This document shows positions 17,999 to 26,573 of a DNA stretch of 64,000 nucleotides, in pieces. The notes under the pieces are model-generated. The model made no database searches and was not told the DNA's origin. It saw only the letters and a list, made by a program, of their open reading frames with translations. Every line of letters starts with the position of its first letter. Within the stretch, counting starts at the first letter, position 1. A program made the translations under genes and the position numbers. The stretch covers positions 4,588,001 to 4,652,000 of the forward strand of contig NZ_LR134356.1 in the NCBI RefSeq assembly GCF_900637195.1. The letters run 5' to 3'. The stretch is from Mycolicibacterium aurum. GTDB lineage: Bacteria; Actinomycetota; Actinomycetes; Mycobacteriales; Mycobacteriaceae.

Positions 17999-18762
17999 AT
18001 CGTCACCTTCACCGCGACAGCGGTTGCCACGATGTTGATCGCGAACAACGCCATGAAAGTGAACACCACGGTCTCGTTGACCGCGTTACCGACACCGGCC
18101 GGGCCGCCACCCACCGAAATGCCCTTGTAGCAAGCGATCATGCCCGCCGACAGCCCGAACAGTGCCGCCTTGACCAACGCGATGGAGACGTCGGTGGCGC
18201 CGATGATCAGCGTCAGGCCGGACGCGAAAGCCCCGGGCGAGACATTCTGGATGTACACGCAGAAGAAGTATGCGCCGGCCAGGCCGACCAGGATCACTGT
18301 CGCCGACAGCGCCAGCGACACCAGGGTGGCCGCCAGCACGCGCGGAACGACAAGCGCCTGAATGGGATTGACACCCATCACGCGCAGCGCGTCGAGCTCC
18401 TCGCGGATGGTCCGGGCCCCGAGGTCGGCGCACATGGCCGTCGCGCCCGCACCCGCGACCACCAGCACGGTCACGATCGGGCCGATCTGGCGCACGGTGC
18501 CCAACGCAGCGCCGGTGCCCGAGAAGTCAGCTGCGCCGAACTCCTTGAGCAGGATGTTGAACGTGAAGGTCAGCAGCACCGTGTACGGAATGGTCAGCAT
18601 CAGTGTCGGCACGATCGACACTCGCGCGACAAACCAGGACTGACTGATGAACTCGCGCCATGCGAAGGGCGGCCTGACCATCGCCGCGAAGGTGTCCATG
18701 GCCATCGAGAAGAAGCCACCGAAGGCACGTACGGGTTTGGCGATCACGCCGGAAGCGACCAT
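17995..18762 (-). CDS. yrbEA: YrbE-A type ABC permease, first gene of the mce operon
   Basis: A 255-aa MlaE-family permease with the ATPase-contact motif EELDALRVMGVNPIQ and multiple hydrophobic helices. AGGAAGGA lies about nine bases before the ATG and supports this start. It is the first gene of a ten-gene leftward operon. As partner of YrbE-B it forms the membrane channel of the importer; substrates of mycobacterial Mce systems are fatty acids or sterols depending on the paralogue. Confidence 0.93.
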   Translation of the reverse strand: MVASGVIAKPVRAFGGFFSMAMDTFAAMVRPPFAWREFISQSWFVARVSIVPTLMLTIPYTVLLTFTFNILLKEFGAADFSGTGAALGTVRQIGPIVTVLVVAGAGATAMCADLGARTIREELDALRVMGVNPIQALVVPRVLAATLVSLALSATVILVGLAGAYFFCVYIQNVSPGAFASGLTLIIGATDVSIALVKAALFGLSAGMIACYKGISVGGGPAGVGNAVNETVVFTFMALFAINIVATAVAVKVTM

Positions 18763-18928
18763 CTAACGGGTCCTTCCTCGTCTGCACCTCGCCGCCATAC
18801 ATCCTCCGACAACCGGCCTGGCCCAGCTGGGTGTGGCTGAGAGTACACAGCGGAGGACGCCGTGAACCGTATATCAACAAATTCTGGCCGGGCAACACGA
18901 GCCCGCAGCGCCGGTGCCGCACTGCCGG
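18763..18928 (-). promoter_or_regulatory. Leader and likely promoter region of the mce operon
   Basis: This 166-bp gap lies upstream of yrbEA. Besides the ribosome-binding site I see a possible -10 (TACTCT on the complement) and a 10-bp palindrome CCCAGCTGGG at 18822-18831. No KstR-type site or strong regulator palindrome is visible. Confidence 0.35.
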
Positions 18929-19402
18929 TTAGAGGCCGGAAACCGCCTCGTCGAGTTCGGCGATGACGATCCTGCGCATCCCCAGCATCGCCCTGGTGGC
19001 TGCCGCCGCCCGCGCAGGATCGGGATCGCAGGTGAGCTCGGTGAGCCGACGTGGCACAACCTGCCAACTGAGCCCGTACCGGTCCTTGAGCCAGCCACAC
19101 TGCGACTCCTGGCCTCCGGCGACCAGGCGATCCCAGTAGTAGTCGACTTCGGCCTGATCACGGCAGTCGATGACGAACGAGACCGCCTCCGTGAACGCGA
19201 ACACCGCCCCGCCGTTTATCCCGGTGAAGCGCTGCCCGTCGAGCGTGAACGTCGCCGACACCACGTCGCCCGGGGTCCCCGGCCCCGCGTCGGTGTAGCG
19301 CTCGATGGTCTCGATCGACGAGTTCGGGAAGATCGCCAGGTAGTAGGCCATCGCCTCTTCGAGGTCGTTGTCGAACCACAACGACGGTGTGATGGTGGGC
19401 AT
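18929..19402 (-). CDS. VOC superfamily protein (PhnB / 3-demethylubiquinone methyltransferase-like)
   Basis: A 157-aa single-domain protein with the PhnB-like start TPSLWFDNDLEEAMAYYLAIFP and the later NGGAVFAFTEAVSFVI and WQVVPRRL elements. Despite the historic name, such proteins are glyoxalase-fold proteins without proven methyltransferase activity. It is on the same strand as the mce operon, 166 bp upstream, and is probably transcribed separately. Function not known. Confidence 0.85.
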   Translation of the reverse strand: MPTITPSLWFDNDLEEAMAYYLAIFPNSSIETIERYTDAGPGTPGDVVSATFTLDGQRFTGINGGAVFAFTEAVSFVIDCRDQAEVDYYWDRLVAGGQESQCGWLKDRYGLSWQVVPRRLTELTCDPDPARAAAATRAMLGMRRIVIAELDEAVSGL

Positions 19403-19493
19403 CGGGGGTCCTTACTCGTCGGATGTCCTCGGTTGTCGCCGATCACCTCGGCACCGAAGAAGACCCCGTGAGGTAAGGAAACTCATCGACGAG

Positions 19494-20099
19494 CTACGTC
19501 GGCGTCACCGCACCCACCGCCCGCAGCGCGAAATCCAGCACCCGGGCCTGCGCCTGCTTCACCGACTGCACGTCGTGCGCATTCTGATGAGCCATCACCC
19601 GGCTGACGACAGCATTGATGGCCACGGCGTCGGGCTCCGGATCGACCAGCGGGAACGAACCGTCGTCGTGACCCCGGCGCAGGATTTCGGTCAGCGACCG
19701 TTCCCGTTCCACGTGCAACCGTTCCCGCATCTCGCGGTAGCCCTTGGCCGCCCGAACCTGGTCGCAGTCGATGACGGTGAGCTGCCTGAGCTGTTCCGGG
19801 TCGACGATCGAGTCGAACATCTCGCCGATCCAGTCGGCGAGCTGCTCGACCGGGGTGCCCACCGCGGCCTCGGCGACGCCGTTCACGTGGGCGACGAGCA
19901 CCGCGCCCGCCTGGTGGAGCAGCGCCAGGAACAGGTCGTCCTTGGAGACGAAGTGGCGATAGAACGCCCTGCTCGACAGGCCGGCGCTGCTCAGGATCGC
20001 CGACATCGGGACGGGTCCGGCGCGTTGCGCCAGCAGGCAGCGGTAGGCAGCCTCGATGATGCGGCGACGCTCGTCGTCGCGGTCCGCTCCAGGCTGCAC
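19494..20099 (-). CDS. TetR-family regulator
   Basis: A 201-aa TetR protein with an N-terminal HTH (SAILSSAGLSSRAFYRHFVSKDDLF) and a helical ligand domain. The open frame reaches a TTG at 20108, but that codon overlaps a clear -10 hexamer TAATAT (20113-20108, complement). I therefore prefer the GTG at 20099, which such a promoter would place at or very near the 5' end of a leaderless mRNA. It diverges from the alpha/beta hydrolase with about 100 bp between. Target and ligand unknown; the hydrolase-fusion operon is a reasonable guess. Confidence 0.88.
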   Translation of the reverse strand: MQPGADRDDERRRIIEAAYRCLLAQRAGPVPMSAILSSAGLSSRAFYRHFVSKDDLFLALLHQAGAVLVAHVNGVAEAAVGTPVEQLADWIGEMFDSIVDPEQLRQLTVIDCDQVRAAKGYREMRERLHVERERSLTEILRRGHDDGSFPLVDPEPDAVAINAVVSRVMAHQNAHDVQSVKQAQARVLDFALRAVGAVTPT

Positions 20100-20200
20100 A
20101 GCCGTCAATATTAGGGACTGAGCACTCCCCCGGGTCCCCGGATTGCCGCAACTGGGCCCTCGGTAACGTAATCTGCCCGGGGCCAGCCGAAAGGACGCCT

Positions 20201-21061
20201 GTGAGCACTACCCGCAGCGAACCGAAGACCGTGACCTTTCGTGGCACAGACGATCTCGCGCTCGTCGCCGACGAATGGAACGGCGGGGCCTCCGATTCGA
20301 GCTCTCCCTCGGTGCTGATGCTGCACGGCGGCGGTCAGAATCGGTTTTCCTGGAAGAAGACCGGCCAGATCCTGGCTGCGCAGGGCCTGCACGTGGTCGC
20401 GCTCGACAGCCGCGGGCACGGCGACAGCGACCGCTCGCCCGAGGCCACCTACACCGTCGAGGCGCTGTGCGCCGACACCCTCGCGGTCCTGCACCAGATC
20501 GGGCGCCCGACGGTGCTGATCGGCGCCAGCATGGGTGGGTTGACCGGGATCCTGGCGGCCAGAGAGGCCGGACCCGACGTCGTGAGCCAGCTCGTCCTGG
20601 TCGACGTGGTGCCGCGGTACGAGAAGGACGGCAGCGCCAGGATCCGCGACTTCATGTTCAGCCACGTCCACGGCTTCGACTCGTTGGAGCAGGCGGCCGA
20701 CGCCGTCGCCGCCTATCTGCCGCACCGGACCAAGCCCCGCAGCCCAGAGGGCCTCAAGAAGAACCTGCGCCACCGTGACGGCCGCTGGTACTGGCACTGG
20801 GATCCGGCGTTCCTGACCAAACCGACCGAGGATCCGTTCGTGCGGGTCGAGGCACTGGAGCAGGCCGCCATCGAACTGACCATCCCGATCCTGCTGATTC
20901 GCGGCAAGCTCTCCGATGTGGTGAGTGAGGAAGCGGTGCAGGACTTTCTGGCCAAAGTCCCCCACGCCGAGTTCGCCGAGCTGTCCGGGGCGGGGCACAC
21001 GGCCGCCGGCGACGACAACGATGCTTTCTCCGATGTCGTCGCCCGGTTCGTGCTGCGGTGA
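20201..21061 (+). CDS. Alpha/beta hydrolase
   Basis: A 286-aa alpha/beta hydrolase with oxyanion region MLHGGGQNR, nucleophile elbow GASMGG (Ser) and a C-terminal catalytic His in GAGHTAAGD. A GTG start is preceded by AAGGA. A possible -10 TAACGT lies at 20164-20169. The substrate cannot be told from sequence; related proteins include esterases and C-C hydrolases. Its stop is 56 bp before the next gene's preferred start, and an alternative start of that gene would overlap it by GTGA, so the two are very likely one operon. Confidence 0.88.
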   Translation: MSTTRSEPKTVTFRGTDDLALVADEWNGGASDSSSPSVLMLHGGGQNRFSWKKTGQILAAQGLHVVALDSRGHGDSDRSPEATYTVEALCADTLAVLHQIGRPTVLIGASMGGLTGILAAREAGPDVVSQLVLVDVVPRYEKDGSARIRDFMFSHVHGFDSLEQAADAVAAYLPHRTKPRSPEGLKKNLRHRDGRWYWHWDPAFLTKPTEDPFVRVEALEQAAIELTIPILLIRGKLSDVVSEEAVQDFLAKVPHAEFAELSGAGHTAAGDDNDAFSDVVARFVLR

Positions 21062-21117
21062 CCGATGAGCGGCCGCGCGAAGTGGGGGCACCTCCCGCCC
21101 GTAGGACAGGGGGACAG

Positions 21118-24057
21118 ATGACCATGGGCACCGATTCCACGGCGGGCTTCAACTTCCTGGAGCAACGTGAGCTCCCCGCACCTCAGGTCACCGAGGCACA
21201 GGCACAGGACATCCTGTCCACCTACTACGGGTTGACCGCACGCGTCACCTCGCTGGGCAGCCAGCAGGACAAGAACTTCACCGTGCACGACGCCGACGGC
21301 ACGGTCCTCGGTGTCCTCAAGGTCGCAAACCCGGCCTTCACCGCGACGGAGCTCGCCGCGCAGGACGCCGCCGCACAACTGATCTCCGACGCCGAACCCA
21401 CGTTGCGTGTGGCAGTGCCGCTACTGAACTCCGACGGCGAGAAGTGCACGGCGGTGGCAGGTTTGGTGGACGGGACGGCATACGTCCGGCTGCTGAAGTA
21501 CTTGCCGGGGGGAACCCTGTTGCAGACCGGCTACCTGACACCGGAGTCGATCGCCGGGCTCGGCGACGTCGCCGGGCGGGTGAGCCGCGCGCTGGCCGAC
21601 TTCCGCCATCCCGGCCTGGACCGAATCCTGCAGTGGGATCTGCGTTTCGGAATGGATGTGGTCGACGAGCTCAGCCATCACGTCAGCGACCACGAGCTGC
21701 GCCCCCGGCTGGAGACGGCGGCCCGAGAGGCGTGGGCGCGCATCGCGCCGCTCGATGAGCAATTGCCACAGCAGGCCGCCCACATCGACCTGACCGATGC
21801 CAACGTGGTGGTGTCCGAAGACGGCGCGCGACACCCCGACGGTGTCATCGACTTCGGCGACCTGTCCCATACCTGGGCGGTGTCCGAGCTCGCCATCACG
21901 GCGTCGTCGGTACTGGGACATGTCGGCGCCCGGGTGACGTCGGTCCTGCCGGCGATCCAGGCGTTCCATGCCGTGCGTCCGCTCTCGGGCGCCGAGGCCG
22001 AGGCACTGTGGCCGCTGCTGGTCCTGCGCACGGCGGTGCTGATCGTCAGCGGCGCTCAGCAGGCCGTCCTCGATCCCGACAACGACTACGTCACCGAGCA
22101 ATCGGACGACGAGAGGCGGATGTTCGAACTCGCCACATCGATTCCGGTCGACGTGATGACGGCGGTGATCAAAGCCGCGCTCGGGCTCTCGGAACCGGCC
22201 GCCGCGGTACCGGTGCAGTCACAGCTGATGGCGGTCCCCAGGTCGGCGGTGGTGACGCTGGATCTGTCCACCACCTCAGATCTCTACGACGACGCCTTCG
22301 ACGACTCCGGCGTGCTGCCCGCAGATGTGGAGGGCGAATCCGCCACGGCCGCACTGCGCAGCGGCGCCTCCCTGGTGGTCACCCGGTTCGGGGAGGCGAG
22401 GCTGTGCCGAGCTCCGCGACTGAGCCAGGACTCCCCCGATGTCGTTGCCACCGGCATCGACCTGTGGGTCGCCACCGACACCGACCTCGCCGCGCCGTGG
22501 GACGGTGAGGTGACGGAAGGCACCGGATCGATCACGTTGCGCGGCGAGGACTTCGAGCTGACGCTGAGGGGCGCGACAGAATCTGTGAGTGGGGCGGTAC
22601 GCGCAGGCGATGTGGTGGGGCGCGCCCTGGCCCACCAGCGCATCGGTCTCAGCGTGCGGCCCGCAGGCGCACCCGTCGCACCGCACTTCGTCGGCGCCGA
22701 GGTGGCGCCGGGGTGGCTGGCGTGCGCCAGAGATCCCCGGCCCGTGCTCGGACTGGCGCCGCTGGTGCGGGACGCCGGCGGCGATCTGTTGGCTCGACGG
22801 GACGCCAGTTTCGCGCCCGTGCAGGAGTTCTACTACCGCACCCCGCCCCAGATCGAGCGTGGCCGAAGGCATTTCCTGATGTCGACGCAGGGTCGCAGTT
22901 ACCTCGACATGGTCAACAACGTCACGGTGCTCGGGCATGCGCACCCGCGGATCGCCGACACCGCGTCGCGCCAGTTGCGCAAGCTCAACACGAATTCGCG
23001 ATTCAACTACCAGTCCGTCGTCGAGTTCAGCGAGCGGTTGGCGGGACTGCTGCCCGAACCGCTGGACACCGTGTTCCTCGTCAACTCCGGGTCCGAGGCC
23101 AGCGACCTGGCGATACGTCTGGCGACCGCAGCCACCGGGCGACGCGACGTGGTGGCCATGCGCGAGGCCTACCACGGGTGGACGTATGGCACCGATGCCG
23201 TGTCGACATCGACCGCCGACAACCCGAATGCGGTTGCCACCCGCCCTGATTGGGTGCACACCGTGGAGTCCCCGAACAGCTTCCGCGGCAAGTACCGCGG
23301 GGCCGACGCCGTGCGGTACGCCGCCGATGCGGTGCACCAGATCCAAGCGCTGGTCGCCGACGGCCGTCCGCCGGCCGCGTTCATCTGCGAAAGCGTGTAC
23401 GGCAACGCAGGCGGCATGGCGCTCCCCGACGACTATCTGCGGCAGGTCTACGCCGCGGTACGCGCGGGAGGCGGGCTGGCGATCTCCGACGAGGTGCAGG
23501 TCGGCTACGGCCGTCTGGGCCAGTGGTTCTGGGGGTTCCAGCAGCAGGGCGCTGTGCCCGACATCGTGTCGGTGGCGAAGTCGGTGGGCAACGGATATCC
23601 ACTCGGCGCGGTGATCACCAGCCGCGCGGTCGCGGAGGCGTTCTCCAGCCAGGGTTACTTCTTCTCGTCGACCGGCGGCAGTCCGCTGTCATGCGCGATC
23701 GGAATGGCCGTGCTGGATGTGCTCCGCGATGAAGGCTTGCAGGAGAACGCCCTACACGTCGGCGGCCACCTCAAATCCAGGTTGGAGCAGCTCCGTGACC
23801 GGCACCCGCTGGTTGGCACGGTGCACGGCTTCGGTCTGTACCTCGGCGTCGAGATGGTCCGCGATCCAACCACTTTGGAACCCGCGCCGGAGGAGACGTC
23901 AGCCATCTGTGAGCGCATGCTCGATCTCGGCGTCATCATTCAGCCGACCGGCGATCACTCGAACATCCTCAAGACGAAGCCGCCGCTGTGTCTGGACGTG
24001 GAAGCTGCGGACTTCTATGTCGACACGCTCGACCGCGTACTCACCGAAGGCTGGTAG
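21118..24057 (+). CDS. Fusion: APH-like kinase, M23-like barrel, class III aminotransferase / phospho-lyase
   Basis: A 979-aa multidomain protein. Residues about 20-330 are an aminoglycoside/hydroxylysine-kinase-type phosphotransferase with the catalytic loop HIDLTDAN (His222, Asp224, Asn229) and metal-binding Asp245 in GVIDFGD. Residues about 400-560 resemble an M23 barrel (TGIDLWV, APWDGEV) but lack the zinc-binding His residues. Residues about 565-979 are a PLP-dependent class III aminotransferase fold with NSGSEASD, DEVQVGYGR and Schiff-base Lys821 in VAKSVGNGYP. In vertebrates such a kinase and lyase act in sequence on hydroxylysine, or the lyase acts on phosphoethanolamine. By analogy this protein may phosphorylate an amino alcohol and eliminate phosphate. 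Start: the ATG with a strong upstream GGGGGA; a GTG at 21058 overlapping the hydrolase is the alternative. Confidence 0.88.
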   Translation: MTMGTDSTAGFNFLEQRELPAPQVTEAQAQDILSTYYGLTARVTSLGSQQDKNFTVHDADGTVLGVLKVANPAFTATELAAQDAAAQLISDAEPTLRVAVPLLNSDGEKCTAVAGLVDGTAYVRLLKYLPGGTLLQTGYLTPESIAGLGDVAGRVSRALADFRHPGLDRILQWDLRFGMDVVDELSHHVSDHELRPRLETAAREAWARIAPLDEQLPQQAAHIDLTDANVVVSEDGARHPDGVIDFGDLSHTWAVSELAITASSVLGHVGARVTSVLPAIQAFHAVRPLSGAEAEALWPLLVLRTAVLIVSGAQQAVLDPDNDYVTEQSDDERRMFELATSIPVDVMTAVIKAALGLSEPAAAVPVQSQLMAVPRSAVVTLDLSTTSDLYDDAFDDSGVLPADVEGESATAALRSGASLVVTRFGEARLCRAPRLSQDSPDVVATGIDLWVATDTDLAAPWDGEVTEGTGSITLRGEDFELTLRGATESVSGAVRAGDVVGRALAHQRIGLSVRPAGAPVAPHFVGAEVAPGWLACARDPRPVLGLAPLVRDAGGDLLARRDASFAPVQEFYYRTPPQIERGRRHFLMSTQGRSYLDMVNNVTVLGHAHPRIADTASRQLRKLNTNSRFNYQSVVEFSERLAGLLPEPLDTVFLVNSGSEASDLAIRLATAATGRRDVVAMREAYHGWTYGTDAVSTSTADNPNAVATRPDWVHTVESPNSFRGKYRGADAVRYAADAVHQIQALVADGRPPAAFICESVYGNAGGMALPDDYLRQVYAAVRAGGGLAISDEVQVGYGRLGQWFWGFQQQGAVPDIVSVAKSVGNGYPLGAVITSRAVAEAFSSQGYFFSSTGGSPLSCAIGMAVLDVLRDEGLQENALHVGGHLKSRLEQLRDRHPLVGTVHGFGLYLGVEMVRDPTTLEPAPEETSAICERMLDLGVIIQPTGDHSNILKTKPPLCLDVEAADFYVDTLDRVLTEGW

Positions 24058-24169
24058 ACCCGCCGACGCAGCCGTTGTCAGGTTACGCGGCAGATCTCTG
24101 AATTTTCTTCTGTCACTTGGGTTTCTGTGGTCACGGGGATGCCCTGGTGTCACAGGGTGTGTCGGTGTG

Positions 24170-24185
24170 TCGAACTAGTGTTCGA
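24170..24185. promoter_or_regulatory. LexA (SOS) box
   Basis: TCGAAC-TAGT-GTTCGA is a perfect match to the mycobacterial LexA consensus TCGAACNNNNGTTCGA. It ends three bases before the ATG of the DUF222/HNH gene. Its spacer carries a TAGTGT -10-like hexamer (24176-24181), so LexA would cover the promoter core and the mRNA could be leaderless. Confidence 0.88.
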
Positions 24186-24188
24186 TGT

Positions 24189-25517
24189 ATGGATGGGGTG
24201 TCGGAGGCGGTCGCGACCATCGGTGAGCAGCTGGCGGTGCTGTCGACGGCCTGCGACGAGCTGTCCCACCGCGAACTGATCAGCCTGCTGGCACAGGTGA
24301 GTGCGGTGGTGCGCGCGGTGCCCGCGCTGGAGCACCGCGCGCTGGCGCGCCTGACCGCCGAGACCGAGCCGTGCCGGTTGGGCGAGAAAACCTGGCCTGC
24401 AGTCCTGACGACAGCGCTGCGGATCACCAGCGCCGAGGCCAAACGCCGCATTGCCCGGGCCAAGGTGCTGGGCCCACGCCGGAGCTTCACCGGCGAGCCG
24501 TTGCCGCCGCTGTGGGAATCCACCGCTGCCATCCAAGCCCGCGGGGAACTCGATGTCGAGCATCTTGAGGTCATCGAGCGCTTCCACAAAGCGTTGCCGT
24601 CCTGGGTCGATGTCGACACCCGCGCCGCCGCCGACGCTCAGCTGGCCGAGCTTGCGGCAGGGCTGGATCCCGACAACCTCGATGCCGCCGCCAGACGGTT
24701 GCTGGCGTGTATCGATCAGGACGGACCCGCACCCGAGGAGCGCGAACGGGAGCGGGCCGCCAAGCGCGGCGTGCGAGTCGGGCCACAGCAGCCCGACGGA
24801 ACCGCCGCCATCTCGGGCTGGATGACCGCCGAAGCCCTGGCCATCTGGGACGCAATCTTCGCCAAAGAAGCCGCCCCCGGCCACAACAACCCCGACAGCC
24901 CGGGCCCCGATGTTCGTACCGCTGCCCAACGCCACCACGACGCCTTCCTCGCGATCGGCCGCCGAGCGCTGGAATCCGGAGAACTCGGCACCCACAACGG
25001 CCTCCCCGTCACCGTGATCGTGTCCACCACCTTGCAGGAGTTGGAAAAAGGCGCCGGGGTCGCGGTCACCGGCGGCGGCTCCCTACTCCCGATGCCCGAC
25101 CTGATCCGCATGGCCGCCCGCGCGCATCACTACCTGTACATCTACGACAAACACACCGGCCAATCGCTGTATCTAGCCCGCACGAAACGGCTCGCCTCCG
25201 CGGCGCAGCGCATCGTGCTGCACGCCCGCGACCGCGGCTGCACCCGCCCCGGCTGCACCGCACCCGGCTACTGGTGCCAAGCCCACCACGCCGTCACCGA
25301 CTGGACCGACGGCGGACAAACCAACGTCGACGACATGACCCTGGCCTGCCCCCAAGACCACCGCATGCTCGACACCACCGGCTGGCGCACCCGCAAAAAC
25401 AAGAAGAACCAGACCGAATGGCACCCACCACCCGACCTCGACACAAGCCAAGACCGCGTCAACGGCTACCACCACCCCGAGCGCTACCTCCTGCCCGAAG
25501 ACGATGACGGGCCCTAG
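24189..25517 (+). CDS. DUF222 / HNH endonuclease domain protein (13E12 repeat family)
   Basis: A 442-aa protein with an N-terminal helical DUF222 domain (about 1-310) and a C-terminal HNH nuclease motif: CTRPGCTAPGYWCQAHH, then a Thr-Asn core and ACPQDHRML with the last His. The two CxxC-like pairs would bind structural zinc. This is the mycobacterial REP13E12 class, whose members are multi-copy, mobile-looking and often DNA-damage inducible. The start ATG lies directly behind a perfect LexA box, which supports both start and SOS control. The coding sequence is intact, with no obvious terminal repeats in the flanks. Its biological function is not established. Confidence 0.9.
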   Translation: MDGVSEAVATIGEQLAVLSTACDELSHRELISLLAQVSAVVRAVPALEHRALARLTAETEPCRLGEKTWPAVLTTALRITSAEAKRRIARAKVLGPRRSFTGEPLPPLWESTAAIQARGELDVEHLEVIERFHKALPSWVDVDTRAAADAQLAELAAGLDPDNLDAAARRLLACIDQDGPAPEERERERAAKRGVRVGPQQPDGTAAISGWMTAEALAIWDAIFAKEAAPGHNNPDSPGPDVRTAAQRHHDAFLAIGRRALESGELGTHNGLPVTVIVSTTLQELEKGAGVAVTGGGSLLPMPDLIRMAARAHHYLYIYDKHTGQSLYLARTKRLASAAQRIVLHARDRGCTRPGCTAPGYWCQAHHAVTDWTDGGQTNVDDMTLACPQDHRMLDTTGWRTRKNKKNQTEWHPPPDLDTSQDRVNGYHHPERYLLPEDDDGP

Positions 25518-25608
25518 GGCGACGCGCACACCACCGTCGTGCGTGAAACGACTCGCGAACCAAGGGGCCTTGGCGAGCGTCACGCCACCAGCATCCAATA
25601 CTGGACCG

Positions 25609-26418
25609 GTGACCGGAACGCTGATCGTGCTGTGCCTGCTGGCGGTGGTGACCGCCGGCCTGGCTGTGGCACTGGCGGTGCAGTCACGGCGACTGAAGAC
25701 CGCGCAGGAGGAGGCCGACGAACTGCGCCGCCGCCTCGACACCCGGCAGATGCTGGTCTCCGGCGGAACCAGGGCCGTCAAGACAGTGTGGGAGACCGCC
25801 AACATCCTGCGGCGCGATGGCTTCGGCGCAGCGGTACGGTCCTCGATCGAGGAGCTCGCCGACTGGGCCGAGGTCGAGCGGCCCGACCTGGCGAGGCTGG
25901 CGCCCGGCGGTCGGGTGGCGATCATGTTCTCCGACATCGAGGAGTCCACCGCCCTCAACGAACGCATCGGAGATCGCGCGTACGTCAGGCTGATCGGGAA
26001 GCACGACAGATCGGTCCGAAGGTTCGTCGACAAGCACGACGGCTATGTGGTCAAGAGCCAGGGCGACGGTTTCATGGTGGCGTTCACCCGCCCGGAGCAG
26101 GCGGTGCGGTGCGGCATCGACATCCAACGCTCACTGGACAAGCAGCCCAACGGCATTCGCGTTCGGATCGGCATCCACACCGGAAAATCGGTGCTGCGCG
26201 GCGACGACCTCTTCGGCCGCAACGTGGCGATGGCCGCACGGGTGGCCGCACAGGCCGACGGCGGTGAGATCCTGGTCAGCGCAGCGGTGTGCGAGGCCGT
26301 CGAGAGCTCCGCCGAGTGCGAGGACATCGCCTTCGACGACGAGCGGGAGGCCGAGCTCAAGGGTTTCTCCGGCTCGCACACGCTCTACCCGGTGCGTTCG
26401 GCCTCGTCGAGCCGTTGA
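25609..26418 (+). CDS. Membrane-anchored class III adenylate/guanylate cyclase
   Basis: A 269-aa protein with one N-terminal membrane helix (LIVLCLLAVVTAGLAVALAV), a short coiled-coil-like linker (LKTAQEEADELRRRLD) and a cyclase homology domain (about 100-265). Both metal Asp are present (MFSDIEEST and SQGDGFMVAF), with Lys before the second motif favouring ATP, and the Asn/Arg pair in RNVAMAARVA. It should be active as a homodimer making cAMP. I chose the GTG immediately before the membrane helix; the open frame upstream has no start with a good ribosome-binding site. The 3' end overlaps the small convergent gene by 34 bp. Confidence 0.87.
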   Translation: MTGTLIVLCLLAVVTAGLAVALAVQSRRLKTAQEEADELRRRLDTRQMLVSGGTRAVKTVWETANILRRDGFGAAVRSSIEELADWAEVERPDLARLAPGGRVAIMFSDIEESTALNERIGDRAYVRLIGKHDRSVRRFVDKHDGYVVKSQGDGFMVAFTRPEQAVRCGIDIQRSLDKQPNGIRVRIGIHTGKSVLRGDDLFGRNVAMAARVAAQADGGEILVSAAVCEAVESSAECEDIAFDDEREAELKGFSGSHTLYPVRSASSSR

Positions 26419-26552
26419 TGCAGGCGCGCTCGGATGTCGTCCGGGGTGTAGGCGTTGCGGCGCCGCTGATCACGCGCCACCAGCGCTCCACCTGCGACGA
26501 CGCCGGCGACACCGGCTAGCCCGACCCACTTCCAGATCCCACGCATGCCCAT
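26385..26552 (-). CDS. 55-aa single-pass membrane protein
   Basis: A short gene on the minus strand: MGMRGIWKWVGLAGVAGVV begins one Gly/Ala/Val-rich membrane helix, followed by RDQRRRNAYTPDDIRARLHQ and a charged amphipathic helix. An in-frame second ATG two codons in is the alternative start. The balanced helix followed by a basic stop-transfer cluster looks like a real inner-membrane peptide, and I believe similar small proteins occur in mycobacteria. Its 3' end overlaps the cyclase gene by 34 bp, and its start lies 21 bp from the divergent neighbour. Function unknown. Confidence 0.7.
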   Translation of the reverse strand: MGMRGIWKWVGLAGVAGVVAGGALVARDQRRRNAYTPDDIRARLHQRLDEAERTG

Positions 26553-26573
26553 CAGTCTGCATAAGCTGCGGGG

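Noticed and set aside
24058..24169. Terminal repeats of an insertion element around the DUF222/HNH gene
   Set aside because: The short CCCTG/CAGGG repeat and other weak symmetries upstream have no partner downstream of 25517, and no target duplication is visible.
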